DNA of 64,000 nucleotides from CAVYEM01 sp963767635 (lineage in GTDB: Bacteria; Vulcanimicrobiota; Vulcanimicrobiia; Vulcanimicrobiales; Vulcanimicrobiaceae). Under the pieces are notes generated by a model. That model ran no database searches. It was given only the letters and a program-made list of their open reading frames with translations, and was not told where the DNA came from. The position numbers were made by a program, and so were the translations under genes. The DNA lies in assembly GCA_963767635.1 (NCBI GenBank), contig CAVYEM010000003.1:1-64000 (forward strand), read 5' to 3'. Numbering within the stretch: position 1 is the first letter of the stretch; every line of letters begins with the position of its first letter. Shown here one piece after another: positions 45,272 through 55,309 of the stretch.

Positions 45272-46852
45272 GTGATATCGACGGTTCTCGAAAACGCATC
45301 CATAATCGACGGCAGCGGCCGATCTCCTTATACCACCGATGTCGGCATTATCGATGATCGCATCGTACTGATTGGCAATTTGCGCGATCGCGATGCGGTT
45401 CTGCGCGTCGACTGCGCGGGCAGAACGCTGGCTCCCGGGTTCATCGACGTGCATTCGCACTCCGACGAGCTGTGGCTCGCGCTTCCGCGCTGCGATGGAA
45501 AGATCGCACAGGGCGTCACCACTGAAATCGGCGGCAATTGCGGCATGTCGGTTGCGCCGCTGCACGGACCGGGGCTCGAGCGCGTCCAGCGCAGCGCCAA
45601 GCACGTGGGGATCGAGGTCGAATGGAGAACGCTCGAGGAATTTTTCGCGCGCGTGGAGCGCAGCGGCGTCGCGCTCAACGTCGCAACGCTGGTGGGATTA
45701 GGGACCACGCGCCAAAACGTTGCGGGAGACTCCGAGCGGCGGTTGGAGCCGGATGAAATCGCTGCGCAGACACGCGCCGTTCGCGATGCGTGCGAGCACG
45801 GCGCGCTGGGCGTTTCAAGCGGCCTCATCTACCCGCCTTCGATGTACGCCGATCTGAACGAATTGAGCGCTATGGCGGCTGCAGCGCGCGAAGCCGGCGC
45901 GGGAATTTACGCCACGCACGTGCGCGACGAAGGCGACGAGCTCGTATCCGCAATCGAAGAAGCGCTCGAAGTCGGGCGCCGCGCCGAGGTGACCGTGCAG
46001 TGCTCGCATCACAAAGCCTCCGGAAAAAATAACTGGGGAAAAGTGCACCGAACGCTGGCCTTGATCGACGCGGCCCGCGTGCGCGGCGTCGATGCATGGT
46101 GTGACGTGTATCCGTACGTTGCGAGCTGGACGGAGCTCGCCACGATACTTCCGCCGCAAGCGCGCTTTGGCGGCGTACGGGCGGCGCTCGATCGCCTAGC
46201 CGATCCCGAAAGCGCGGCCGCAATCGCAATGCAGTTGACGCTCAAGCAGGATCGCGCGTGGCACGACATGCTCGTGACCGAGGTGGCGTCCGAGAAAAAC
46301 CGCGAGCTTGCCGGAATGCGCATGGACGAGATCGCACGCATGTGGTCGCTTCCGCCCGCACGCGCGGCGATCAGGCTGCTGCGCGAAGAAGAACTGGAAG
46401 TGGGTGCCGTCTTCTTCAAGATGAACGAGGACGATGTGGCGACGGTGATGTCGGCGCAGTTTTGCTGCATAGGCAGCGATGCGTCGATTCGAGCGCTGCT
46501 GGGGCCGACCGCTCGCGGCATTCCGCATCCGCGCACGTTCGGCACGTTTCCCCGCGTCTTCGGACGGTTCGTGCGCGCCCGCGGCACACTCGACATCGTG
46601 GATGCCGTTCGGCGCATGACATCGCTGCCGGCTCACATCTTCGGATTGGCGCAACGCGGTGAAATTCGAGTCGGCAACTTCGCCGACGTGGTCGTGTTCG
46701 AACGCGAACGGGTGCGTGACACCGCGACGTACGAACGGCCGTACAGCTTTCCCGTCGGCATCGATCACGTGTTCGTCAACGGCCGTGCCGTGCTGCTGCA
46801 GGGGCAGTTCACGGATGCGCTGCCGGGCCGGGTGTTGCGAGGCGGACGGTAG
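45272..46852 (+). CDS. N-acyl-D-amino-acid deacylase (D-aminoacylase) family
   Basis: 526 residues from GTG 45272. Amidohydrolase-superfamily TIM barrel: metal ligands in FIDVHSHSDEL near residue 60, EIGGNCGMS near 90 (family Cys), QCSHHKASG near 245 and IGSDASI near 400. C-terminal beta part (GEIRVGNFADVVVFE). It probably removes acyl groups from D-amino acids, such as those released from cell-wall peptides, or acts on a related amide. Stands alone between a stress promoter and a terminator. Confidence 0.9.
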   Translation: MISTVLENASIIDGSGRSPYTTDVGIIDDRIVLIGNLRDRDAVLRVDCAGRTLAPGFIDVHSHSDELWLALPRCDGKIAQGVTTEIGGNCGMSVAPLHGPGLERVQRSAKHVGIEVEWRTLEEFFARVERSGVALNVATLVGLGTTRQNVAGDSERRLEPDEIAAQTRAVRDACEHGALGVSSGLIYPPSMYADLNELSAMAAAAREAGAGIYATHVRDEGDELVSAIEEALEVGRRAEVTVQCSHHKASGKNNWGKVHRTLALIDAARVRGVDAWCDVYPYVASWTELATILPPQARFGGVRAALDRLADPESAAAIAMQLTLKQDRAWHDMLVTEVASEKNRELAGMRMDEIARMWSLPPARAAIRLLREEELEVGAVFFKMNEDDVATVMSAQFCCIGSDASIRALLGPTARGIPHPRTFGTFPRVFGRFVRARGTLDIVDAVRRMTSLPAHIFGLAQRGEIRVGNFADVVVFERERVRDTATYERPYSFPVGIDHVFVNGRAVLLQGQFTDALPGRVLRGGR

Positions 46853-46951
46853 CGCGGGGTTCGGGCGAGCGCGTTTCGGAATTGCGAGGGCGTGGAATAT
46901 CAATGGTGCAAGTAGGACTAGAGGAGAAGTCCATTGGCGTAGGTTGAGTGG

Positions 46952-46978
46952 GGGCCGGTTTCGTACCGGCCCTTTTCC
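46952..46978 (+). terminator. Rho-independent terminator after the deacylase gene
   Basis: Stem GGGCCGGT (46952-46959) with ACCGGCCC (46965-46972), a five-base loop and TTTTCC downstream on the plus strand. It lies about 100 bases after the deacylase stop; the 46853-46950 stretch shows no gene. Confidence 0.8.
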
Positions 46979-47562
46979 TATGCTTTTGCCGCTAGCCGAG
47001 CGTAGAGATCATGCACGCGATGCCTCAAGGCCGGCAGATCGCCGTCGTTTTCGATGAGGTAGGTCGCGCGTTCGCGCGCCCGGTGCGGATGAATTTGAGC
47101 GGCCATGCGGGAGCGAGCCTGCTCCTCGCTCATGCGATCGCGTTGCGCAAGCCGGCGCAAGCGCAACTCGTCGGTCGCGAACACCAGAATGCTCGCATCG
47201 ACGCGCGCCTCGTATCCGGTTTCAAACAACAACGGCACCACGTGTACGATCAGCTGGCCGGGCGCGGCAAATCGTTCCGCCTCGTCCGCCAGCCGGCGCA
47301 CGTGCGGGTGCACGATCGCGTTGAGCCGCTCCCGGGCGCTCGGATCGGTGAATACGATGTGCGCGAGGCCGGCTCGGTCCAGGCGATCGTCGAGAACCAC
47401 CGCCGGCCAAGTCCGGGCGATTTCGCGCAACGCATCGCTGCCCGGAGCGACCGCTTCACGCGCGAGTCTGTCCGTGTCGATGACGTACGCGCCCAGCGAT
47501 TCAAGGATGCGGGCGACCTCGCTTTTGCCGGCGCCGATGCCGCCGGTCAGCCCTACTCGCAC
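46978..47562 (-). CDS. coaE: Dephospho-CoA kinase
   Basis: 194 residues. Last step of coenzyme A synthesis, phosphorylating the 3'-OH of dephospho-CoA. P-loop GLTGGIGAGKSEVA at the start, YVIDTDRLAREAV near residue 28, HVVPLLFETGYE near residue 107 and QRDRMSEEQARSRMAAQ near residue 138 are family motifs. It closes the minus-strand run polA-mutM-rpsA-coaE, separated from rpsA by a repeat-rich 225-base gap. Confidence 0.93.
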   Translation of the reverse strand: MRVGLTGGIGAGKSEVARILESLGAYVIDTDRLAREAVAPGSDALREIARTWPAVVLDDRLDRAGLAHIVFTDPSARERLNAIVHPHVRRLADEAERFAAPGQLIVHVVPLLFETGYEARVDASILVFATDELRLRRLAQRDRMSEEQARSRMAAQIHPHRARERATYLIENDGDLPALRHRVHDLYARLAAKA

Positions 47563-47614
47563 CTACGCCCCCGCGCACATCCTGTGCGGGCGGCAAATGC
47601 TCGCATCCCGCTCG

Positions 47615-47642
47615 CGATGCCGCCGGTTAACCCTACTCGCAC
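47615..47642. repeat. Second copy of the coaE 5' end
   Basis: 28 bases match 47535-47562 (the start of coaE) with two differences, exactly 80 bases away. On the minus strand this copy reads VRVGLTGGIASG, the more canonical CoaE P-loop, then loses the gene. It looks like a leftover from a duplication or replacement of the coaE start. Confidence 0.72.
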
Positions 47643-47660
47643 GGTGCGGGGGTTCGACGA

Positions 47661-47784
47661 GGCTTCGACAGGCTCAGCCTGACAATAAGCGGCTGGAACT
47701 GACAATAAGCGGCTGGAGCCTGACAATAAGCGGCTGGAGCCTAACAATAAGCGGCTGGAGCCTGACAATAAGCGGCTGGAGCCT
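47661..47784. repeat. Dispersed-repeat half-unit plus five tandem 21-bp repeats
   Basis: First a half-unit of the dispersed hairpin repeat, CTTCGACAGGCTCAGCCTGACA (split: CTTCGACAGGCTCAG, CCTGACA), then five copies of GACAATAAGCGGCTGGAGCCT in tandem from 47681. The first copy is one base short and one copy has a single change. The block ends two bases before the rpsA stop, so it lies in the rpsA-coaE spacer. No stem long enough for a terminator is evident. Confidence 0.92.
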
Positions 47785-47786
47785 GA

Positions 47787-48950
47787 CTACTCTTGGGGCG
47801 CGACCTCCGCCGGGCTCTCCGCGACCGGGACCACGACGTCGTCTTCGTCGATGGCGTACTTCTCGATCTCTTCCGGTGGAACGTCCGCAACGTGCTGAAT
47901 CGACGCGGTGATCCGCCGCGTCGAGTGGTTGATCGTCAGCAGCGTGACTTCGACTTCTTGGCCTGGGCTGAACTGCGCGGAAGGATCGAACTCGCCTTTC
48001 GGCACCATGGCCAGCACGCCGGGAACGATCTCGACGAGCAGATAATTCGGCGTGACTTTGACGATCTGCGCAGCAAGCTTGTTGGTCTCGTACAGCTTGT
48101 CCGCATGTTCGTCCCACGGATCCGGCAGCGTGTGCTTGAGCGAGAGGCTCACTTTCTTGGCGTCCGGATCGAACTTCATGATCTCGACGTTCACGACGTC
48201 GCCGATCTTCACGACCTCGGAAGGGTGCTTGATGCGCGCATAGCTCAGTTCGCTGTTGTGAATGAGGCCGTCGATGCCGCCCAAATCCACGAACGCGCCG
48301 AACTCCGCCAGCCGCACCACGACGCCCTCGCGGATCTGTCCGACTTCGAGCGTGCCGAGCAGTTCTTGTTTCTTGGCGTTGAGCTCTTCTTCGAGCACCA
48401 GCCGCTGCGAGAGCACGACGCGATGGCGCTTGTGATCGAGATCGATCACTTTTAGCCGCAGCTTCTTGCCGACCAGTTCGTCGAGATTTCCCACCGGCTG
48501 GCGGCGTATTTGCGATGCCGGAACGAAGCCGCGCATGCCCAAGTCGACGAGCACGCCGCCCTTGACGACCTGCGTGACGGTAGCCTCGATCACTTCATCG
48601 CGATCGTGTGCTTCGATGACCTTTTCCCAAGTCTTGAGCGCGCGGGCGCGGCGCTCCGAGAGGAACAGGGTGCCGTCCATGTCGTCGATGCGATGGATCA
48701 TGACTTCCAACGTGTCGCCGACTTTCAAATCTTTGGGCTCGATGGCAAGCGAGAGTTCGCGGAACGGCAGCACGCCTTCGGATTTTCCGCCGATGTCCAC
48801 CAGCAGTTCGTCCTGGTATTTGGCGACGATCACGCCGCCTAAAACTTGTCCCTCGTCCAGGACCTTGAGCGATTCTTCGTAGAGGCGCTGCTCGAGCGCG
48901 TGCTGATCCTCTTCTTCGTGTTGTACGGGAGCGATGTCAGTCGTAGAGAT
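47787..48950 (-). CDS. rpsA: 30S ribosomal protein S1, start codon unclear
   Basis: About 387 residues with four S1 RNA-binding repeats (beginning near VLGGVIVAKYQDELLVDIGG, EATVTQVVKGGVLVDLG, REGVVVRLAEFGAFVDLGG and AAQIVKVTPNYLLVEI). It helps recruit mRNA to the ribosome. No ATG, GTG or TTG lies between the mutM stop (48973) and the first repeat in this frame. The best start is ATC 48950 (would read M-STTDIAPVQ), with AGGTAGG 10-16 bases upstream. A TTG at 49016 inside mutM is the alternative. Acidic C-terminal tail. Confidence 0.92.
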   Translation of the reverse strand: MSTTDIAPVQHEEEDQHALEQRLYEESLKVLDEGQVLGGVIVAKYQDELLVDIGGKSEGVLPFRELSLAIEPKDLKVGDTLEVMIHRIDDMDGTLFLSERRARALKTWEKVIEAHDRDEVIEATVTQVVKGGVLVDLGMRGFVPASQIRRQPVGNLDELVGKKLRLKVIDLDHKRHRVVLSQRLVLEEELNAKKQELLGTLEVGQIREGVVVRLAEFGAFVDLGGIDGLIHNSELSYARIKHPSEVVKIGDVVNVEIMKFDPDAKKVSLSLKHTLPDPWDEHADKLYETNKLAAQIVKVTPNYLLVEIVPGVLAMVPKGEFDPSAQFSPGQEVEVTLLTINHSTRRITASIQHVADVPPEEIEKYAIDEDDVVVPVAESPAEVAPQE

Positions 48951-48972
48951 TGTTGAAGTTCCTACCTTTGTC

Positions 48973-49785
48973 TTATTTTTGACAGCTGCGGCACCACCAG
49001 GTTCCGCGTTGGGCAATGACGGTCCGCACGATCTCGCCGTCGCAGCGCGAGCACGAGGCTCCCGCTCTTCCATAGACGGAGAGCGCGTTTTGAAAACCGC
49101 CCTTGCGTCCCTGGGCATCCACGTAATCGTCCACGCTGCTTCCGCGCATATCGATAGCGCGTTCCAGTACGTTGACGAGGGCGTGATGCAGTCGGCGAAT
49201 TGCCGGTCTGGTCAGCGTTCGCGCGGGTTTGCCCGGACGGATCCCGGCTTCCCACAGCGCTTCGCAAGCATAGATGTTTCCGACGCCCGCAATACGCCGC
49301 TGATCGAGCAGCAACGCCTTGATGGGCGTTGTCCGCCCCGACAGCATAGCGATAAAGCGCTCCGGAGTAAAGTCCCTCGAAAGGGGTTCTGGACCGAGGG
49401 CGCCGTCCCAGGGCTCCGCCGGTTCGACCAAACGCATTCTGCCGAACTGCCGCACGTCCGCAAATTCCAGCCGGCTGCGGTCCTTGAAATGCAGCACTAC
49501 ATGCCCGTACGGAGTCGGCGCAGTATCAGGCGTTGCGACGACCAGGCGGCCGGTCATCCGCAAACTTACGACGAGGGAACGGCCCGAATGCAAGCCGATG
49601 ACTACGTATTTCCCCCGGCGCGTGACTCCCACGACGCGCTGGCCCGCAACCGCCTGCGCGAATGCCACACCCGCAGGCGCTACCGCCATTTTCTTGAGCG
49701 AAACGACTGCGCGCGCGACCGCTTTACCGACGATTGCGGTTTGCAATCCTCGCGCAATCGTTTCCGCTTCGGGAAGCTCGGGCAC
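48973..49785 (-). CDS. mutM: Formamidopyrimidine-DNA glycosylase
   Basis: 270 residues starting MPELPEAETIARGL, where Pro1 (after Met removal) and Glu2 are catalytic. It excises 8-oxoguanine and other oxidised bases. QRRIAGVGNIYACEALW near residue 165 is the helix-two-turn-helix, and the C-terminal zinc finger is CSRCDGEIVRTVIAQRG followed by WWCRSCQ. It lies 13 bases after the DUF192 gene and 22 before the proposed rpsA start. Confidence 0.95.
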   Translation of the reverse strand: MPELPEAETIARGLQTAIVGKAVARAVVSLKKMAVAPAGVAFAQAVAGQRVVGVTRRGKYVVIGLHSGRSLVVSLRMTGRLVVATPDTAPTPYGHVVLHFKDRSRLEFADVRQFGRMRLVEPAEPWDGALGPEPLSRDFTPERFIAMLSGRTTPIKALLLDQRRIAGVGNIYACEALWEAGIRPGKPARTLTRPAIRRLHHALVNVLERAIDMRGSSVDDYVDAQGRKGGFQNALSVYGRAGASCSRCDGEIVRTVIAQRGTWWCRSCQK

Positions 49786-49798
49786 GACGTCGGAGCCG

Positions 49799-50252
49799 CT
49801 AGAGCTCGGCCAAGCCGCGTACGCGCTCGCCTACGCGCAGCCCGTCCACCGCCGCCTCGCCCGCCGGCAACTCCAATACGTACTTGGCGCGCCCTTGTTC
49901 GAGCGGAATTTCGCCCTCGGAGAGCGCGCGCGCGACCACCGGAACGTTTGCATAGACTTCACGCACGGTTCCCGAGGACGCGATGAAGACCATGTCCAGC
50001 GGAATGAGCGTGTCCTTCATCCAGAATGCGACCGGGTCGTCCCGTTCGAACACGAACAGCATGCCGGTGCGCGGCGCGAGCGATGTAACGCCCATCAAGC
50101 CGCGTTCCCGCTCCGCCGCCGTCGCGGCGAGCCTGAACGCGCAGCGCGGCCTTGGGCGCCTGAACGACGATCGTGCGCAAAACTTGCGGCGTCGGGATCG
50201 GTGCAGGCGACGGCGAGGCGAGCAGCAAGGCGAGCATTACGTTACAGATCAT
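49799..50252 (-). CDS. DUF192 exported protein, one frameshift
   Basis: The ATG at 50252 overlaps the polA stop and opens a signal peptide (MICNVMLALLLASPSP). The reading frame is lost near 50127; one base shifted it continues as LAATAAERERGLMGVTSL, then GMLFVFE and FWMKDTLIPLDMVFI, the DUF192 signature. Removing one G restores about 150 residues. DUF192 proteins are small beta-barrels, often exported, of unknown function. It sits between polA and mutM. Confidence 0.82.
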
Positions 50253-52861
50253 CGGTTTGCTCCACATCGTACCAATTCGTGCCCACTTTGGCGGTCACCG
50301 TCAGAGGAACGCTCAGCCGTACGACGTTCTCCATTTCGGAGCGCACGACGGCGGCCGTTTCCTGCAGCTGCGAACGGTGCACTTCGAAGATTACTTCGTC
50401 GTGAATTTGCAGCAGCATGCGCGCGTCCAGGTTTGCGGCCCTCAACCCGCGGCCGATGCGGACCATCGCGAGCTTCATGATGTCCGCCGCGCTGCCTTGC
50501 AGCGGCGCGTTCGTCGCTTCCCGTTCTGCGGCGGAGCGCAGCATGTAATTGCTCGAGCGCAGCGCGGGCATGTATCGCCGCCGCCCGAGCAGCGTCGTGA
50601 CGTACCCGTCTTCGCGCCCGCGCGCGATCACGTCGTCGATGTAGGCACGCACCTTGGGAAAACGGGCGAAATAGGCCTGCGTCATCGCTTTGGCTTGCGT
50701 GCGGTCGATCTCCAGACGCTGCGCGAGGCCGAAATCCGACATGCCGTAGAGCAGACCGAAGTTGACCGATTTGGCCATGCGGCGTTGATTGCCGTCGACG
50801 CTCGTATCGCTTCCCAGACCGAAAATCTGCCGCGCCGTGAAGTCGTGTATGTCCTCACGCTGCTCGAAGGCCTCGCGCATGGCATCGTCACCGGATAGAT
50901 GCGCCATCAGGCGCAGTTCGATCTGACTGTAGTCGGCGGCCAGCAGCACGTACTCGCCCGGCGGCGCGACAAAGGCGCGTCGAATGCGCCGCCCCAAGTC
51001 GCTGCGCACCGGAATGTTTTGCAGATTGGGATTGGTGGAACTCAGACGGCCGGTTGCAGTGGCGGTTTGGTTGAAGATCGTGCGAAGGCGGCCGTCCTGC
51101 TTGTCCGCGAGCGCGGGAATCACGTCGACGTACGTGTTCTTGAGCTTCGTCACTTCGCGGTATTCCAATACCTTTGCGCAAATCGGATACTCGCGCGCCA
51201 GGCCCTGCAGCACTTCCACACCCGTCGCCCAACCGGTTTTGGTCTTTTTTCCTCCCGGAATGCACAACTTGCCGAACAAGATATTGCCCAGCTGCATCGG
51301 CGATCCGATATTGAACTGTTCGCCGGCAAAGTCGTAAATTTTTTTCTGCAAGCGCTCCATGGCCGCGTCGATCTCCTTCGCGAGAACCTGAAGTTCTTGG
51401 GGATCGATCAGGACGCCGGTCCACTCCATCTGCGCGAGGACCGGAGCGAGCGGAACCTCGACGTCCTCATACAAACGAAGTTGATCGCGCGCCTGCAGTA
51501 CCTCTCGCTCCTTCTGTACCAGCTGCAAAACCGCGTCCGCGTGCGCGGCGACGTCCTCACCGGCGGAGAGCGCCAGCAGTTCTTGCGTGGCATCCTCAAT
51601 CTGCGCGAACGTGCGGGAAGGATTGAGCAAATGCGCGCCGATCATCGTGTCGTCGGCGAACTCGCGGGCCGGCAAGCCGTGCGCGTGCAGCGCGTGGAGC
51701 ACGCTCTTTGCATCGTGCGCGGCCAAACGCTGCGCACCGCTCCAAACTTTCGCAAAGGCGGACTTGACCGGTTCGTGGGCAAGGGCGCCCGACGCAAATG
51801 CCAGTCCCGCTCCGGCTTGTGCGCTCAAGCCCACCTCGCCGTCCGCCTTGACGGCGAGCGCCAGAATCTGCGCTGCGTCAAACGCTTCCAGCTCTCGCGC
51901 CAGTTGTTCGAATTCCGGCGGATCGGTCGACGCGACATACGAGCGATAGCGTCCCTTGATGCGCTCCTGCGTTTCGATCAGCGGCATCTCCAGCGGCACG
52001 TCGAGCTTGCCCAGAAGCGTTTTGAATTCCAAATCGCTGTAGAGCCGGTAGAGTTCGTCGTTGCCCGGGGGCGTGTACCGCGCACTCTTCCCAGTCCAGC
52101 GCGAGATCCAGATTCTTGCGCGCAACCGAAACGTCGCGGCACACCTGCGCCTGTTCACCGTACTCTTCGATCAAGGTTGCGAGCTTCGGCGAACCGGCGA
52201 GCGAGGGACGCTCGACGAGCGCATCGAGCGACCCTGCCGCTTTGATGAGCTTGATCGCGGTTTTCTCGCCGACGCCCGGAATGCCGGGCAGATTATCTGA
52301 CGGATCGCCCTTGAGCCCACGATAGTCCGGCAATTGCGTGGGCGCCAAGCCGTCATAGCGATCCAGCACTGCTTGGCGGTCGTATCGGCCCAGTTCGGTG
52401 ATTCCGCGTCGCGTCATGAGGATCGTCGTCCGCTCGTCGACGAGCTGAAACAAGTCGGTATCGCCGGTGACGACGATCGTTTCCTCACCGGCTTCTTCTG
52501 CTTGCCGCGCGAGCGTGGCGATGATGTCGTCCGCTTCCTCGCCCTCGATCTCCACGATCGGGATTCGGTTGACGTCGAGAATGCGCCTTACGAGGGCGAA
52601 CTGCGGACGCAGATCGTCGGGCATCTGGTCGCGCTGAGCCTTGTATTGCCGGTACAGCGTTACGCGATGCGCAGGCAGGCCTTTGTCGAATGCCGCCACG
52701 ATATGCGTGGGCTTTTCGTCCCCAACGATCTTGTTGAGCATCTGCGTGAAACCATACGCCGCATTGATCGGCAAACCGCGCGTCGTGGTCAGTGGCGGCA
52801 GCGCAAAAAAGGCGCGATACACCAGCCCGTACGTGTCGAGCAGCATCAGTTTGGCGCTCAT
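50242..52861 (-). CDS. polA: DNA polymerase I, one frameshift
   Basis: About 872 residues when restored. Residues 1-290: 5' nuclease (LLDTYGLVYRAFFALPP, EIEGEEADDIIATLA, GLKGDPSDNLPGIPGVGEKT). Residues 300-480: exonuclease-like domain without the DxE metal motif (KADGEVGLS), so proofreading is probably absent. Residues 490-872: polymerase with motif A LAADYSQIELRLMAHL, the O-helix RRMAKSVNFGLLYGMS and motif C LQIHDEVIFEV. The frame breaks at 52084: dropping one base gives DWEEARYTPPGNDELY. Start ATG 52861 overlaps the upstream stop (ATGA). Confidence 0.93.
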
Positions 52862-55230
52862 CGCACAATCAGATCGGTGGAGGCGGCGGTGACGCGCCCG
52901 TCGTCACAGACTTTGAGCACCGAAAGCACGTAGTTACCGGGTGCAGCGGGAACCGGGAGGCGTAAGGAATTGCCGGTTTCGCGTTCCACCTTCCAGTACA
53001 GGTTCGCGGTGTCGGCTTGCGTCATGGTCAAGTCCGGCGGCGGGGCGGAGCGGCGCACGAACGATTGGATGATGGCGTGATTGCCCGTTGAGGCGACCCA
53101 GGGATGCCACGATTTCTCTTCCGCTGCCGTGTCTTGCGTCGTCGTCGTGCCGATCGCGAGCAAGTCGGGTGCGCTCGCGAAGAGGGCCGAACCGGTCGGC
53201 GCGCCTTTGGTGATGCGCACGATGACCGTGCCGTCTCCAGGACGCACGTCTTGCATGCGCGCCGTCGCATCGCTTCCTGGAGTGTACGCGGATCGATCGA
53301 GCGTCAGCGGCGCAATGAGCGGGCAGCCCGGAGCATCGACGACGAGCGGCTCGCTATCCCATACCAGCGCACCGTCGCGCACAAAAACGGCCCCCGCGGC
53401 GAGCACGCCGGTCGCCTCGCCGATCCGCAGCGCGGCGGACGCGCGGCCGTCCACGACCGGAACGATGCGGATCTGCGTGCCGCTCGCGCTTTCCAGCGTG
53501 ATCATTGCGCTGCCGCGTGCGCCGGCTGCATACGCGCTCATGCGCGTTTGTTCGCCGGCCGCATATCGATCGCGATCCAGCGATATGCGCACGGTCTGGG
53601 AACCTGCCGTATTTTGCGTTTGCAGCGTTTGCGGTTCTACTTGCAGCTGCGCGGCATCCATGGCCGGCTCGGTGCCGGCTGCACGAGCCAAGATCAAATT
53701 GGAGCCCACTTGCGGCGAACGGAAGACGCCGCGAGCGTGCCCGCGCGCATCCAGCGTTACGACCTGCTCTTGCACGGACGATCCGTGCACCAGCTGGACG
53801 CGAACGCTCATGCCGGGCACCGGCTGAGCCGTCGCAACGTCGTGGACGTACACGTCGAACGACGCCGGCATGCCGATCCCCACGTCATCGCGATCGAGCG
53901 CGAGCCGCAACGCGATGCGCGACGTCGGCACGACGACGCGCGTGTCGGCCGTTGCGCCGCCCGAGCGAACGCGAACGCCGTACGTTGATGCCAAACCATC
54001 GGAAGGGCGTGGAATCTCGACGAGCGCCCTTCCGTCTCGCCCGCTGATGACCGTCGTCGAATACCACTGCGCAACGCCCCACGGACGCTCCGGTGCGGCA
54101 CCCAGGTACACGTGCGGCGAACGAACGATCGTGGCACTCACCGGCACGCCCGCGGCGGGCAACCCTGTGCGTGTTGCGCGTACGACGACCGGAATGTCGG
54201 CATCCGGCGCACACCGGCCTTCGCACTGCGGCGCCAGCGAAAGCGAGAGGCCGCCGGCATTTGCATCCACGTGCACGGCGGCGCCTGCCGAGGCTCCACC
54301 AACCGTTGCGATAACCGCGTAATCGCCCGCGTGCGCGTACGGCGGAACGTGAAGCGTTGCGGTGAATGCGCCGGATCGATCGAGTGGAACCGATATTTGC
54401 GCCGCGGTTCCGTACGCGGACCGCAGTAGGACCGATGCGCCTCCGCCGCTCGCGCGCAAACGGCCTCTGCCGCGCGATCGCGCAAAACCGACGATTTGCA
54501 GGTCCTCGCCGGCATGGACGACGGCCGAAGCGGTCTTGACGCCGACGATCGTCGATGGAAGCGGCGCCTCCGGCAAAAACGAGAGAAACGCCATGCCGGC
54601 GCCCCACTGCGCCATTGCAAAAATCGGACGCGAACGCGCGCGCCACACGAGCACACCGCTCGCATCCGTGTACCGATCGGTAAAACGCCCGTTCACGATC
54701 AGCGACACGCGCATGTGCGGGAGGGGATTGCCCGTTCCCAAGTCTGCGCCGTAGAGCGTTATGCCTGCCGTCGTTTCCTTTGAGAGCAGTCCGATGCGCG
54801 TACGATTGATCCAGACCTGCTCGCCCACATTTCCGCGACGAGCTTCCACGACGAAAAATCCTTGGCGCGATCCGAGCGGAATAGGCACGTCGTTGCTTTG
54901 AAAGCGATAACCGCCAGGGGGCGCGTATTGCCAGCGAGCGGCCGCGCGCAGACTCCGTGTATCGATTGCACGCGGCTGCGTCGTGGAACCTGCGACCAGC
55001 ACGTTCGCGGGATCGACTTGGTAGACGGAAAAATCGATCGGTGCGCTCGTGTACGTGTCCAAGCGAACGGTCGCAGATTTCCACGGCACATTCGAATCGT
55101 GCGCGTACAGCGCAAAATATGCGTCGAGACGGTGATAATCGAGCAGCGGTCTGGCCGCGCGCGCGGGCACGGCTGCGGCAACGCACGCGAGCACGAGCCC
55201 GAACACCGGCCATCTGGAACGGCGGAGCAT
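52858..55230 (-). CDS. Exported alpha-2-macroglobulin-like multidomain protein
   Basis: 790 residues from ATG 55230: signal peptide MLRRSRWPVFGLVLACVAA to ARA. Then a run of macroglobulin/Ig-like beta domains: VRLDTYTSAPIDFSVYQVD, GITLYGADLGTGNPLPHM, LTLDRSAYTPGSDATARM. The last resembles the MG2-type YxPGexv motif of bacterial alpha-2-macroglobulins. No thioester motif (CxEQ) is present and the protein is about half the usual length, so it cannot trap proteases covalently. A surface or periplasmic scaffold is inferred. Its stop overlaps the polA start. Confidence 0.68.
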   Translation of the reverse strand: MLRRSRWPVFGLVLACVAAAVPARAARPLLDYHRLDAYFALYAHDSNVPWKSATVRLDTYTSAPIDFSVYQVDPANVLVAGSTTQPRAIDTRSLRAAARWQYAPPGGYRFQSNDVPIPLGSRQGFFVVEARRGNVGEQVWINRTRIGLLSKETTAGITLYGADLGTGNPLPHMRVSLIVNGRFTDRYTDASGVLVWRARSRPIFAMAQWGAGMAFLSFLPEAPLPSTIVGVKTASAVVHAGEDLQIVGFARSRGRGRLRASGGGASVLLRSAYGTAAQISVPLDRSGAFTATLHVPPYAHAGDYAVIATVGGASAGAAVHVDANAGGLSLSLAPQCEGRCAPDADIPVVVRATRTGLPAAGVPVSATIVRSPHVYLGAAPERPWGVAQWYSTTVISGRDGRALVEIPRPSDGLASTYGVRVRSGGATADTRVVVPTSRIALRLALDRDDVGIGMPASFDVYVHDVATAQPVPGMSVRVQLVHGSSVQEQVVTLDARGHARGVFRSPQVGSNLILARAAGTEPAMDAAQLQVEPQTLQTQNTAGSQTVRISLDRDRYAAGEQTRMSAYAAGARGSAMITLESASGTQIRIVPVVDGRASAALRIGEATGVLAAGAVFVRDGALVWDSEPLVVDAPGCPLIAPLTLDRSAYTPGSDATARMQDVRPGDGTVIVRITKGAPTGSALFASAPDLLAIGTTTTQDTAAEEKSWHPWVASTGNHAIIQSFVRRSAPPPDLTMTQADTANLYWKVERETGNSLRLPVPAAPGNYVLSVLKVCDDGRVTAASTDLIVR

Positions 55231-55309
55231 CGGTACGGGCCGCTTCGACGGTGCGCATCGACTGCCTTGTGCGGCAGGGCGTTCACCGCGTTCGGCGTAT
55301 CGGGAGCAC

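Noticed and set aside
47681..47784. Short CRISPR-like or terminator block
   Set aside because: 21-bp head-to-tail repeats without spacers and without a stable stem.
52858..55230. A true protease-trapping alpha-2-macroglobulin
   Set aside because: No CxEQ thioester motif and only about half the usual length; kept as macroglobulin-like only.
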